Shown here: positions 10,862 to 22,199 of the stretch, in pieces | Numbering within the stretch: the stretch's first letter is position 1 | How the letters are laid out: each line of letters begins with the position of its first letter | NCBI GenBank assembly: GCA_050084515.1 | Contig: CM114271.1 | Location: forward strand, 18,290,001-18,354,000 | Direction: 5' to 3' | DNA: 64,000 nucleotides | Origin: Blasia pusilla | Lineage: Eukaryota; Marchantiophyta; Marchantiopsida; Blasiales | Made by a program: the position numbers and the translations under genes | The notes under the pieces: model-generated | Told to the model about the DNA's origin: nothing | The model's database searches: none | The model's input: the letters and a program-made list of their open reading frames with translations, nothing else

Positions 10862-12610
10862 TATTTATGTTGAACTCCTGCAAAGCAATCAAGTACAGGT
10901 TGTCAGTTCCCAAAGAAACGTGAATGCCTTCACTGTGTGTAGGGTTAGACTGCCTCCATGTGAAAGCGTGCTGTGAAGGTATTATAAAATACAAGGCTAA
11001 GGTCGTTGGTCCCCAGAGGCTTGTGATTGAAGTTCCCACATGTACCTTAATATGTGATATGGTTGATCCAAGTAGAGCATTCGACTACCCTAATCAAGAT
11101 TCTGAGATGTTAAGTGATGAAAGAAATGGAAGGTATGGAGCTTCTTACTGCAGGAGACGGCACTCTCTGTGCTAAATAGGCACATGTCCGCAGCGCAAGG
11201 TAAATCCAAGCAACGAAGTCACATGCGCATCTACATCAGCATGAATAGGTACCCGTAAACTGACCCGGGAGCGTGTCTAACCTGCTCAATAGCTGGAAAA
11301 TTCTTTCGGAGTATGCGGAATGACACTCTTTTGTTGACTCTCAACTTTAAAATTTGAAAGTTTTGCATTTATTGGGAAATAGAATAAAATCTTCTCCAGA
11401 AATCAAAGCCTCGCCTGAAAAGTAAGGGTGTACGGTCTCTTCCTGTCTGAAAATCAGAGCCAAGCATGAAAGCATGAGCAGGTCTTGCAGATGTGCGACA
11501 GCCTGTAGCTTTGGGATACCGAGGTTTTGGTTGAGCTCTCTAAATGAAGCACCCTTGATCCAATAGTCATGAATGATTGTCTCTATTCCTTAAATACGGA
11601 AGCATAGTTTCCAGTACCTCACTTGACTCTGTATGGTAACGAAGTGCACTGATCGGTTAATTGTGAGTGTATCCACTTTGTCTTTTTTTGGGATTTGTGA
11701 GGGTAAGAAGTGTCACAGTGGATCAAAAGACAAAACACTTTCTATTGGTGTGACTTGTACTGGTAAAGACGAGTTCTCAAGTCGAAGAACAGTGCAAGTT
11801 CTGAAGCCCACTCAGAACACATGATCTTGAACATTGAATCATTCACCGTTGCCATTTCATGTGGGTGAACGTGGTATGAGAGGCCGAGTATTCAAGTTGT
11901 ACACGTTAGTAAAAGCACTTATTGTCATCTGCTTTTATAACCAAGGCAAAGGACTATTGTAGTACGCTCTGGCAAATTAAATCGCTAGAAAATGGAGATG
12001 TAATAATGTGTATATAAATGTGTATATAATGTGTAGTTGGATCTAGCAAGTAAACTTTGTACGTAAACTTTTAAAGAGGATGTGTGAATATATTTTGTCT
12101 TGTTCAAGATTGTTATCCTGATCTAAACTTTGGGACATTTCATAATTAAATTGTATCTAAGATTTTTAAATTAAGAGAGTGTGTTCACTTTTCATCCGGC
12201 TCAAATACAAGATTTCTGTTGTAATTTGTATTATTTATCATCCAAGTTTATTATGTATTGCATAAAATTTCAATACAAATGGAATTGCAATTGGATGCCT
12301 AAAAATCAAGACCCTAGTATCTCCGACCTGAAAGATCTGCGCTTGTAACAAAGGGTTGGTGCCTTTCCAAGTAGATGTTATGTTTTTTACCATCTCCAAG
12401 TATATGCCCTTCACTTCAAATTTGGGCAACTTCTTGCTCAAACTCTCCTCCTCTGGCCGGCTTTACGATTTCAAACCCGCCGGTCTCTTTCAAGTGAATC
12501 CCAAGCATCATTACATTATCACACCTCAAGATTACATGTTTAGGTTGGGTAGGACAAGAATTCATTACATTGCAGAATTTTATTTAGCAAAAGTGTATCC
12601 TATCTAACGC
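10862..12610. other. 3' flank and intergenic DNA, no gene seen
   Basis: Probably begins with the 3' untranslated region of the plastid-protein gene, then becomes AT-rich after about 11950. Short open frames here (10924-11175, 11633-11824, 12356-12607) lack recognisable domains. Confidence 0.5.
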
Positions 12611-12890
12611 AAGTTCACCAATTTTATGTGAGGTAAAATGGAACTTGAACCCAAAGTAAAAAATTCATAAGGTCTTTCTAGAGGTGTGTGATACCACATT
12701 CCAAAGTAAGTTCACCAATTGTATGTGAGGTAAAATGGAACTTGAACCCAAAGTCAGAAATTCATAAGGTTTTTCTAGAGGTGTGTGACATTCTAAAGTA
12801 AGTTCACCAATTGTATGTGAGGTAAAATGGAACTTGAACCCAAAGTCAGAAATTCATAAGGTCTTTCAAGAGGTGTGTGACAAGACTTTC
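12611..12890. repeat. Three-copy tandem repeat, period 92-97 bp
   Basis: Copies start at 12611, 12708 and 12800, each opening AAGTTCACCAATT(T/G)TATGTG and containing GGAACTTGAACCCAAAGT and TTCATAAGGT. Copies 2 and 3 are nearly identical; copy 1 has a short extra segment (ATACCACATT) before the junction. No coding. Confidence 0.9.
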
Positions 12891-13870
12891 TAAATATAAA
12901 AGATGTCTCTTTTATAGTTTTTAGTTTAAATTTGGTCAACTTGTCGATGAGAGTGTACACTATATAGCTAATACCCCTACCGAAGTTTTCCCAAATCAAG
13001 TTCCAACCCAAAGCCCACAATTGATAATGTGTTTTTTACCAATGTAATAAAAGTCATTATAAGACCGTGTGAAATAAATGGAAGGTAGCTTTTTTTTACT
13101 TTATCCAGAAATTATTATCTTAACATGAAACTTTCTCCACGTGTTCTTGAAAAAAATTTGGAAAAGAAAAGTGCAAGTAAATCTTCTCTCCTCGAAATGA
13201 TTTTTAAAAAAATTTCAGCTTTAGTGTAGTACAATTCTTTATTATGGTGAATGTTAGAAAAAATAATATTTAAAAAATGGTATTTTTACGCAACTTGTTA
13301 TAGAACAAGTTTACAACAAATGTTTACTAATCCGTTTCATTAACATCCAAGGTTGCATATGGACAAAGTCCGTGTGCGCAAACATGTATGTGGACTTATA
13401 TCCATCGTATTGAAGGACTTGTCCATGTGGAGCTTCCACCATGAACTATAAGTATGGGTCCCATCTTTTGCAATCCATGTCCGTAGACATGCCCAAACTT
13501 TTCCGTCCTAGGACGGACTTGTGCAACTATATTAACATCACCAATCACTCTACTATCCTAGGTCTATGGTTGGATTTTTTGGATTAGATATAGGTGGTAA
13601 TCAGATGGATAGAGAGTTCTAATTTGGGTGGATTGGCAAATATTTCTTATTAGAATTATTGCATCATTGGAGGAAAAATGTGAACTATCCAAGACATCAT
13701 TGATACGTTGAAAGTTTGGAACAACACATATGAGAACCTCATCGTTATCAAACTCATGCATCAATTTTAGCTTTCAAAATTTAAACAACATGGAGGAGAT
13801 TCTTTATGTGGTTCACTAGACTCAATGGAATAATTCTGAATTCCTATCACAACAAAAATCAAGATCGTAG
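12891..13870. other. AT-rich intergenic DNA
   Basis: No gene recognised. Around 13340-13530 there are several short variants of the words GGACTTGTCC/GTCCGT, suggesting a decayed small repeat. Confidence 0.45.
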
Positions 13871-13899
13871 GTAGTGTACTATAATATCTCCAATAAATT

Positions 13900-14390
13900 A
13901 CATCAAGATCACTCAAAATCTCACTCAAACTCTATCTCTCTCTCATGTTAAACCAAACCCACTCTTCGAATATGAGGCTTGGATTATTGACAAGGCAAGG
14001 AGGACCACAACGCTGTTGCCTTATGCCAAGAGGTTCAACAAAGAGAGAATGAGCTCCGAAGCTCACTCTCTTTGGGCATATCCACTTCCCTTTCCTTAGT
14101 TCTCTCCATAGTAATTTTGCTTGTAGGTTAACTCCTTAGGTCTTAATATGTCACAGGGGCTCAAGGAACATTTCAATAAGTGGAAATTTAAGTATACTCA
14201 TAATAAGAACTTACCCATAATAGTAAAATTTAATATATACCTCTAAATGAAGGGGAAACCTACTCTCTTAGGTTACTTGAGGCCTTATCAAGTCATCCTT
14301 AACCTCTTCAAGTTGTCCTACAATCTTCTCAAAGGTGCCCTACGGATATTCATCGATTCATCTTAAAAGACATTATAGTTGTCATGTGCA
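13900..14390 (-). repeat. Decayed LTR of gypsy copy A (3' LTR)
   Basis: This block shares long runs with 27780-28180 and, in part, with 39470-39750: for example ATGCCAAGAGGTTCAACAAA, AGAGAGAATGAGCTCC and AACTTACCC(A)TA(A)TAGTA. It lies downstream (minus-strand sense) of the pol remnant at 14600-17300, the position of a 3' LTR. The right end of the block, compared with the solo copy at 39.7 kb, would be the U3 start. Exact ends are eroded. Confidence 0.65.
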
Positions 14391-14599
14391 CTCAAATCAC
14401 CATACAACATACATCGTTGTCACCGACTATAAGTATAAATACACAAGATACCATATTCACTCATGGTATGTGAACACCGAGAGAGTTGTGTACCAAAATA
14501 TCTTCGATCGTCCTCCTAGCCAATGGTTTGGTCCTTTAACCGAGTCTCTAGATAGCCATCTATCCCTACCTATCTTCACCCACATGGTGATGATAGGTA

Positions 14600-17300
14600 G
14601 AGATCCATAGAACATAAAAACATAAATCTACAAGAACTGCTGCTAAGCTTGGATCAACTATACCATCAATGTGAAGGTGAGATGATGCACACTTACGCAC
14701 ATGGTCCTTCCAAACCATATCTTGACGTACCCCCATTAAGAGAGCACCAAATGGAAATACCTCACGCACTCTCAAGATGATGCATCTTGCTGTCAGATCC
14801 AACATCTGACATGCCCGCTACTACTGCAAGTAAACATAGTCTCTATGATGAAACCTTTGATTTATTGATTGATATCAACCTTCCCAAATAGTCGCATACC
14901 TCAACTTATCTCGATACTCTGAAATTTCCAATTTCTCAAACACTATAGCCATCACTCTCCGGAACAACTATACCCTCTAAGAACATACTCATATCCATAT
15001 ATTAAGGTCATCAAGGATCAATACCTTACTAGCTTTATGAGGAATGGCCGAAAGTAATTTAGACTCTCGACCATAAATCAACAAATAGTGTGAGAAAGAC
15101 ACAAAGGATGCTTGCATGTTGAATATGTATCCCATGGCCATCCATGGCAACTAAAGGTCCTAATCCGTTAGGTGACCTTTGTTCAAATCAAACTTAGATA
15201 ACCCTCTCTTAATCATTGGGATAACTCTCTCCACTAGTCCATCCGCCTCAAGATAATCTCGAGAAGTAGTGTAGTGGTCGATCAGTGCATGATCACATAA
15301 GGCTTGAAATTCTAAGACCCTTGTTCATTAATACCTTAGCTTATGGGCCATAATGATTCAATACTCGATCAAGAAATAAATACACTACTCCCTCGTTTTG
15401 TGAAGCAATACAACCAACTTTATGCACTTTGAGAAGTGTTCGACCATTACCCATAAATAAAAACTATGACACTCCATCAAAGGTAACGGCAATACAAAAT
15501 CCAAACTCCATCTATAGCCTAAATCCATTATCGATAATGGATGTAACTCTAGAGCCGCAACATTGAAAGATGCTTGAACTTAATAACACACCATGCATTT
15601 GGCAAAAAAATGTTGAACATTAGTCTGCACGCCTCACCACCAATAGTGCATGTAAAACAAGCTTAATGTCCACTACCATTCTCCCAAACTATTGAGACAT
15701 TTGCCTCCTCCTATTGGAACCATTTAGGTCATGGTAGGATCCGATCCCGCTATCTACCACCCACTATGCTCATAACATTAACAGTACGCAGATACTTCAA
15801 GACTAGCCCATCCTCGTGGATATCCTGCCAACTCTCACCTCCTTAACAACCTCTGGATCTAAGGACTGTCCATTGGACCTCGCCATCGAAGTCCAAATAT
15901 TTTGGCTCTTCATGGCCAACAAACCCAAATAAGCTTACGCCTTCCATCTGGACACCATCTCCTCACCACTCTCTCTCCATGTAAACGAGCTCTAGTTGTA
16001 TCTTGCTAACTTAAGCATGGGTTACAACTCCACTCATTTGCATCTTGGTTGAGTGTCCCTGATCGATGTACCAATTGGAAATTGTACTCTTACAACAGTA
16101 GAGTCCACATAGCAAGCTTGCTAGTAAGCTTGTTAGGCTCCATCAACCACTTGAGTGGTTGATAATCAATAATGATAGTAAAGGGATTGTCGAATAAGTA
16201 ACACATGAAATATGCAACAGCCTACACTAGAGCCAACCACTCACCCTCATTCAAGCTATACTTCGCCTGTGCAACATTATTCAAATGACTAATATAAGCC
16301 CACACGAACTCTCTATCCTTATTATCATGCTTGATGAGCATCATTCAAAGCCCCAATATACTCTAACTAGTATGCAAATAGAAAAGAGCCCCCCTTGATA
16401 AATCTCCTCAGTAAAGGCGTGGACGTCAATTTATCATTGTGCAACTGAAATGCTATGTTTGCTCATACCTCCAATGCCATTCATGATCTACCTTGGTCAG
16501 TAATGTTAGTGGTTTTGCAATCAAACTAAAATCCTTGATGTATTGTTGATAGAAATTTTCCAATCCCAAAAATTTGTGAACTCAAATCACATCTATAGGA
16601 TGTAGAATGTGTGAGAGAGCCTCTACCTTTGTTTCATGAACACCAAGGCCAACTGTGTATATTTTATCACTTAAGTACTTAATTTGGTCGTAGAAGAACT
16701 TGCACTTGTATGTTTGTAGCTTCAACCCAAATAACTGCAATTGTCAAATCGAAATACCTCCTTGAGATATCGCTCATGCTCCTCAACTATGGCGCTAAAG
16801 ACTACAATGTTATCAATTCAACATCTAACAAAATCTAGGCTTGCCAAGATCCTATCCATGATCCTTTGAAACTCTACTATGACATCCCTTAATCCAAATG
16901 GTAAGAATTGCCATTGGTATAAACAATCCTTTCCGTGAGGATCGATGCCTAAGGTATCGTCTTTTGCCTATCCTTTAATGTGATATACAGTTGATGGTAT
17001 CCGGCCGAGAGATCTAGAGAACTACAGATCTTTTCATGCCCAACAGTATCAAAGATCTTCTTATGAGTAGGCATGATATAACTATCGGGCTTTGTTTGCT
17101 TATTGATATGTGAGTAATCTCCACATATCCGTCTATCTGTCCAGTCGCCATGTAGATTCTTCTAGACAGTGGCACATGCATACTCTCCATGCAACATCTT
17201 TGCTAGTCCTAGTTTTTACTTTGAATTAGGGCCTTTGGCATATCACTCAACCTATAGGATCGTCGAAAGATTGACGTGTCGCTAGACAACTCAATGAAGA
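14600..17300 (-). pseudogene. Ty3/gypsy pol remnant (RT - RNase H - integrase), copy A
   Basis: Read on the minus strand, right to left, the fragments follow the Ty3/gypsy order. Near 16850-16650 a reverse-transcriptase palm with the active-site box as CIDN instead of YIDD, followed by EEHERYLKEVF. Near 16190-16130 an RNase H block, NPFTIIIDYQPLKWLMEP. Near 15250-15050 the integrase C-terminal part, with a decayed form of the PYHPQADGLVER region and then LPWMAMGYIFNMQASF. Stops and frameshifts are frequent and no frame exceeds about 90 codons, so it is dead. The catalytic aspartate pair in RT is damaged (D to N at the fourth position). Gag and protease were not recognised to the right. Confidence 0.75.
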
Positions 17301-18150
17301 TCCTTACAACCTTTGGTGTACACTAATTATACATACTTAATGCAAAAAGAAAATTTTTATGACTCCTAAGGAACCAATGTATCCGACATCGATCTCCTAT
17401 GTCAACTTAGGGCCCATCGTGACTAATTTAGGACCCAATGGTACGTGTCATTTTAGTTGCTAAGGTGCTACATTACCACCCTTTTGCTGAATTTTTTCAT
17501 TTCTTAAAAATAATATATTTGAATATGAACCAAATACCTCTCGTGAACAAGAACCTCCTAACTTACACTTACCCTTTTGAGTAGTCTCATGTCACATCTA
17601 ATTAGATAAATACTTAAGAGACCTTGTTCACAATATTCGTACATACCAAGCCTCTATACCTCTCCTTTGAGAAAGTACTAGAAAAACGTCCAAATATTTT
17701 CAAAAAATTTACAAATAAAATAAGATTTGAAAATGATGTAAGGTGCATTTATTATGTGGCAGGGTGCACGAGATGAATTCAGGTACATAACGAGGACTCT
17801 AATATTTGCTTTCTAGTTCATTTACTAGTTTATTATCCCGAGTTGTCCTTCTCGAGTAAGGTTCATGATTAATTTGTCCCATCTCATCTTATAAGATAGA
17901 AGAAGATACAATACAAGCAAGCGTGTGTCTTTTTGGCAACTTGATTTTTCAAAGTTGAGTGAATGAGTGTCATGACTAAGCGTCTTTTTCGTTTGTATAA
18001 TCTTATAGATGCCACTTATGCCTACTCAACAGAATTATTAGAATTTTATCTGCTTCTAAAGATATAAAAATGAGAACCATTTTCCTAGAATTATAAAAGG
18101 AAAAAAAGGAAAAAACCTCCATAGATTCGCTGCTGGACTTGGACCGCACA
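17301..18150. other. Intergenic DNA to the right of gypsy copy A
   Basis: AT-rich, no open frame or RNA gene recognised; could include eroded 5' parts of the element. Confidence 0.4.
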
Positions 18151-18153
18151 AAC

Positions 18154-18197
18154 ATGACCTTCTCCCTCTCTACAAATTTAGAGAGGGAGAAGGTCAT
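18154..18197. repeat. Perfect 18-bp inverted repeat (hairpin)
   Basis: ATGACCTTCTCCCTCTCT at 18154-18171 is the exact reverse complement of 18180-18197, with an 8-base loop (ACAAATTT). The arms are purine/pyrimidine segregated, so the structure could form as RNA or DNA. No adjacent gene explains it. Confidence 0.85.
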
Positions 18198-19390
18198 AGA
18201 TATTGCATGATGGATGCATGTAGATGCATTCCGTAGTCATGACCATGGTAAATGACGGAACTGGGAATCCCCGTTCGGATATCGGAGGCAAGCGTTTACA
18301 TTTTCCGTGTAGCCTAAACCCGCTCAAGCTAACCCATCTACCGCTTAAGCTGACGCAACTTTAACCCACCCAAGCGGGGAACCCGAACATGTAGGGTGAC
18401 CGGGCTTGCATTCAATGCCACGGGCTTTGGCTCTAACGCCCAGCATTTAGAACATAGTCCCGGTAGTTTTTCCACGTGAACCAGTACATTGGCGGTATTT
18501 CATAGTCCGGATCAGTAAATTCAGATTTCCAACTGGATTTTCACATTCTATTATGTGAAACCCCTCCTAACCCTGCCACTTTTTTGCCGAAGAATTTTAA
18601 ATGAATCGGAAATTCCTGATTTTAGCTGGCTATAATTACTCATAACCCCGGATCTCCCCGTTCATTGATTTAGAACGAACATAGTCTTCCTCTCGTCTAA
18701 TGCACGTCCCCTAATGCACCCTATCTATCATCCATCATCCCCATATGATGCCTGCCTATCTTCTCGTTGACATAATGTCGTACTCGAAGGGCGACTGGAG
18801 AGAGACTCATTTCTGCGAGCAACACCTTCTTTTTAATCTAATTTTTGTGCAAGGAATATTATGATTAGAGACTTTGGAGTGACCAGTAAATGGTAGGATT
18901 TTAGGGCCATAAGAACTTTTCCATCTTCACACTTAGAAGATTACTAGCGTTAGAACTAGTACCAAAATCATTTTCGTTATTTTCCGCCTCTCCAGAAACG
19001 GTGAAGAAAATGATGGAAAGTAGATTCGGCACTAGTGGTTGTCGCGATGAGGCGTTCAATATCGCCATGACAAGACATACGAGTGCATTGGAGAATCCGT
19101 TGCATTAAAAGGAAATTTTGCATGAAAATCATTTCTTTAAAAAATTATACCCTAAACGGTAGAAGAAGGATTCTGCGTAAAAATAAGAGTTAGACTATTT
19201 ATAGAGGCCAGATTTCTGAGAATATAATATTTGCATCACAAAAGAAATATTTGGAGGATGTGCACAACAACATCACCTATAGAGTGCTCTTAAAAATAGT
19301 CCACAGGAATTTCAAATTTCATTTGGGGCTCATAATCGTGGTATTGAAAAGACATGATAAAAAAATTGCATCATAATAACTTGATGTAAT

Positions 19391-19575
19391 TTATATAATT
19401 AAAAGAGCATGGGGTTTGATAACCCCTCCCTTCTAATGGACATGTCTACAATTTTTTCTTACATGTGTAACATTCAACAGTTGAAAGGGCATATCATTTA
19501 AATCTGTTAAGTCATAAACTTAGTTTAGACTTAACAGATTTAAATGATATGCCCTTTCGCCCGTGAATATACTAA
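19391..19575 (+). mobile_element. Helitron-like small element carrying an internal long hairpin
   Basis: The left end TTATATAATTAAAAGAGCAT followed by GGGGTTTGATAACCCC parallels the left end of the Helitron at 6391 (…ATTATTAAAAGAGGATGGGG). The right end reads CCCGTGAATATACTAA, i.e. a decayed CCCGTG hairpin half and CTAA (CTRR) followed by T. The first base pair is TT rather than TC, so the 5' end is mutated. The long inverted repeat at 19483-19558 lies inside it, just before the 3' end. Confidence 0.6.
19483..19558. repeat. Perfect 31-bp inverted repeat with 14-base loop
   Basis: Left arm 19483-19513 begins GAAAGGGCATATCATTTAAA; right arm 19528-19558 is its exact reverse complement. Loop 19514-19527. 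This is far stronger than the short hairpin Helitrons normally use at the 3' end and probably reflects a recent local inverted duplication of the element's own sequence. Confidence 0.9.
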
Positions 19576-20950
19576 TAAAATTTGATCTATATAGTAGTAA
19601 AATTTAATCTACATTCCTTCGAACGTTAGAAAGGGCAAAGTTTACCCAAACTTGCGCTCACGAGACCGAATCTGGGTATGTCTATCCGGATCGAATCCGT
19701 TATGGTGGGGTGGCCACGCTAACATGTGGTGACATGGTGCTCTCCTAAACATCGCTCCCACCGCTTTTAGAGGTTGTGAAAGGACGGACATTCGAAGGTA
19801 GGGTCGCCCATCGTCCGTCGAGAACGAAACGAGATGATGCCCAATGGCGTCCGCACTCGAAGCTGAACTGACTGACCCACGTGAGAGAAAAGGATGTGGA
19901 CGACGGAATCGGAAGTCAAAAGTCTTACCAAGCGAAGCGAAGCGAAACGGAAAGGGGAAGGCGGAAAAAGAAGTGAACAAGATGGTTTCGTTCGAAGAAA
20001 ATCACCACCTTTTCGTTGTGGCCTGAAAAAGTAGTAGATCTGGCCGTATCTATCTATCTGGGCGTGTGCTCGGCGTGGGTGGTATGTGCGGCCAACCCCT
20101 TCGGATCTGTGTTTTAACCGCGTGTAAAACGTGTGGTTGTGTATGTACGTGCCTGTCCGTCCTGACCATGTGTACAGCGTGTTGTACGCTCGTGCACCAC
20201 CGGACTTCACTTGGGGTCCGTATGCTCAAGTATGTTCCGCCCAGGGTCCGGGGAGTTTTCCGTGACAACCGGTACATTTCCGGTCTCTACAAATCCGAGC
20301 GGCAATTTTCAAAGTTTTCTTCATTCCAGCCGGCTAAACAGATACGAATACGAAGGACACCCTCCCTGAGCCCTCGGTTTTTGGCCGGTAACCGACGACC
20401 TGAATCGGCAATTCTCAAATTCTACCGGCCAGCTCAACACGTAACGCCGGTTCTCCCCGGACGTTGGTTCCGCCCAGCTCCGCCGTGTGGACACCGCGAC
20501 AAGTCGGTCCCGCGAAGAGTGCGGCACTGCGACTTTCGTCGTGGGTCCCTGGATCAATTGGATCCATGGATTTTCGTACCGGAGCATCATCGTGGAAAGC
20601 TAAGGGCAGAGCGTGTGTGGGTGAGGATCGAATGCGAAGTTGCAAACGCCGTGTAGTATTACGTGACGTGGGACGGAGAATGGATTGGTGCAAAGTGTCC
20701 TTCCGGAAAGGAGACTTGCTCCTATCTGGTGAAATTTTATATGCGTGGGTAGAGGAGGCGGCGGCAGCTGATTACAACATCGCCAGTTTTTTTAAGAGGA
20801 ATAAAGTCGGTACGGGGTCATGTAACTAGGGACTAAGCACGGCCATAATTCGTATACACAAATCTGAATTAAGAGTCGGGTGTATGTCAGGTACAAGCTC
20901 CAGAGCTACCCGTTTGGGATCGGGCGAGTGCCCGGATAGAGAAATCCGGG

Positions 20951-20989
20951 GACTCCTAAAACCCCCGGATAGGGGGGGGTTTAGGAGTC
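20951..20989. repeat. Short GC-rich hairpin
   Basis: GACTCCTAAAACCCCC pairs with GGGGGTTTAGGAGTC across a short loop; one unpaired A and a variable G run are the only imperfections. Confidence 0.7.
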
Positions 20990-21158
20990 AATGACAGCCG
21001 CTAACCATGAAGTAAGACTGCCATGCCTCTAGGATGGGAGTCTCCAACTGCCTTCGCCGGCAGCAAAAAACCCATCCTCACTCATGTGCCTAAATGGGGT
21101 AGTTCTCACCTCAACATATGCCGAGTTGCAAAAGCCCCGAAAGGACTTTACCACGTAG

Positions 21159-22199
21159 TTAGCTCCATGTGCTATAACTACGTGGAACACATGGACCTAA
21201 GTAACTAGTTTGGAAGGAACAGCTAACTACGTTACACACAGAAAGTGGATCTGGAGAGATGGTGGAACATATTTCTCGAGTGGTGAGGTCGTCCTGATAC
21301 CGAGAGGCTTTTCGCCGCGCAACAATGTGGAAGAGGCCATAGCGGTCTTCGAGTTCCTCTCCCGCGTCGGTATGTCGTAGGAGGGACGTGCGACTGTGAT
21401 CCTTGCAATCGAAATGTTTAGTGAATCTCTGAAATGGGATATGTGCGGGACGCTCAGAAATGGAAAGTGTCTGGTTCGTTTTCACCGCAAGGGGAGCCAC
21501 TCTTCTCACACAGTTGATCGCACCTAAAACACCGCGATGGAGAATAGCTACAGTTCTCGATGGGAACGTGACGCCTGGTCTCCGAATTAAAATTAGGATT
21601 GATCGCCCAGGAGAATTGAAACTTAGTTTGCACAAAAGGTTTACGCTACTCGAATCCCTGAAGAGAATAAAGACTTCGTCGCCGTCGATAAGTTTCGACA
21701 TCCTCCGAAATTTGTGCGATTCGGAGTCCTTCGCTCTCGGGTAACTGATCGGATCCTTGTGAGAAGAGCGGCTTGGATCAGCAGAATTTGGGTTGGACCA
21801 GTCCCGCGAAGACGGATGCGATAAGTATGACTTCGTGGTGAAGCCGCAGAGGTTGCGTGGAGTACCCACAACCGCTTCGGTTCGGTCTCTATGCGCCGAA
21901 GTTGGACAGTTGCTCATGCAGGCGAGTTCTGGGCGGCGGGTTTGTTTTCTACGCCAGTGTGCGATGGTGACAGATCCAATTCCCTTCCGCTGGATCATGA
22001 TCTTCGCAGCTTCGGTTGGAGATGTCCGAGAGAGGGGAAAGGACAAGAACGCTCGTAGCGTATTAATTACAATTGAAATCCGGAACGGAACAAGTTCGCA
22101 AGGAGCGGCCGCGCGGTTGAGAGAGAAATATACCATTTCCTGCTCATATAACGAATGAATGATGATGATCGTGACCCGGCTCCACAACCCGACCCCCAA
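21159..22199 (-). CDS. Orphan 346-codon open reading frame, function unknown
   Basis: The longest uninterrupted frame in the window that I cannot assign to a family. The product is Ser/Arg/Leu-rich with no signal peptide, membrane segment or motif I recognise. Open frames of 94-121 codons also run on the opposite strand (21460-21744, 21793-22158), which argues that low stop density from base composition may explain it. No neighbouring exon with clear splice sites extends it. Treat as hypothetical; it may be non-coding. Confidence 0.2.
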   Translation of the reverse strand: MGVGLWSRVTIIIIHSLYEQEMVYFSLNRAAAPCELVPFRISIVINTLRAFLSFPLSRTSPTEAAKIMIQRKGIGSVTIAHWRRKQTRRPELACMSNCPTSAHRDRTEAVVGTPRNLCGFTTKSYLSHPSSRDWSNPNSADPSRSSHKDPISYPRAKDSESHKFRRMSKLIDGDEVFILFRDSSSVNLLCKLSFNSPGRSILILIRRPGVTFPSRTVAILHRGVLGAINCVRRVAPLAVKTNQTLSISERPAHIPFQRFTKHFDCKDHSRTSLLRHTDAGEELEDRYGLFHIVARRKASRYQDDLTTREICSTISPDPLSVCNVVSCSFQTSYLGPCVPRSYSTWS

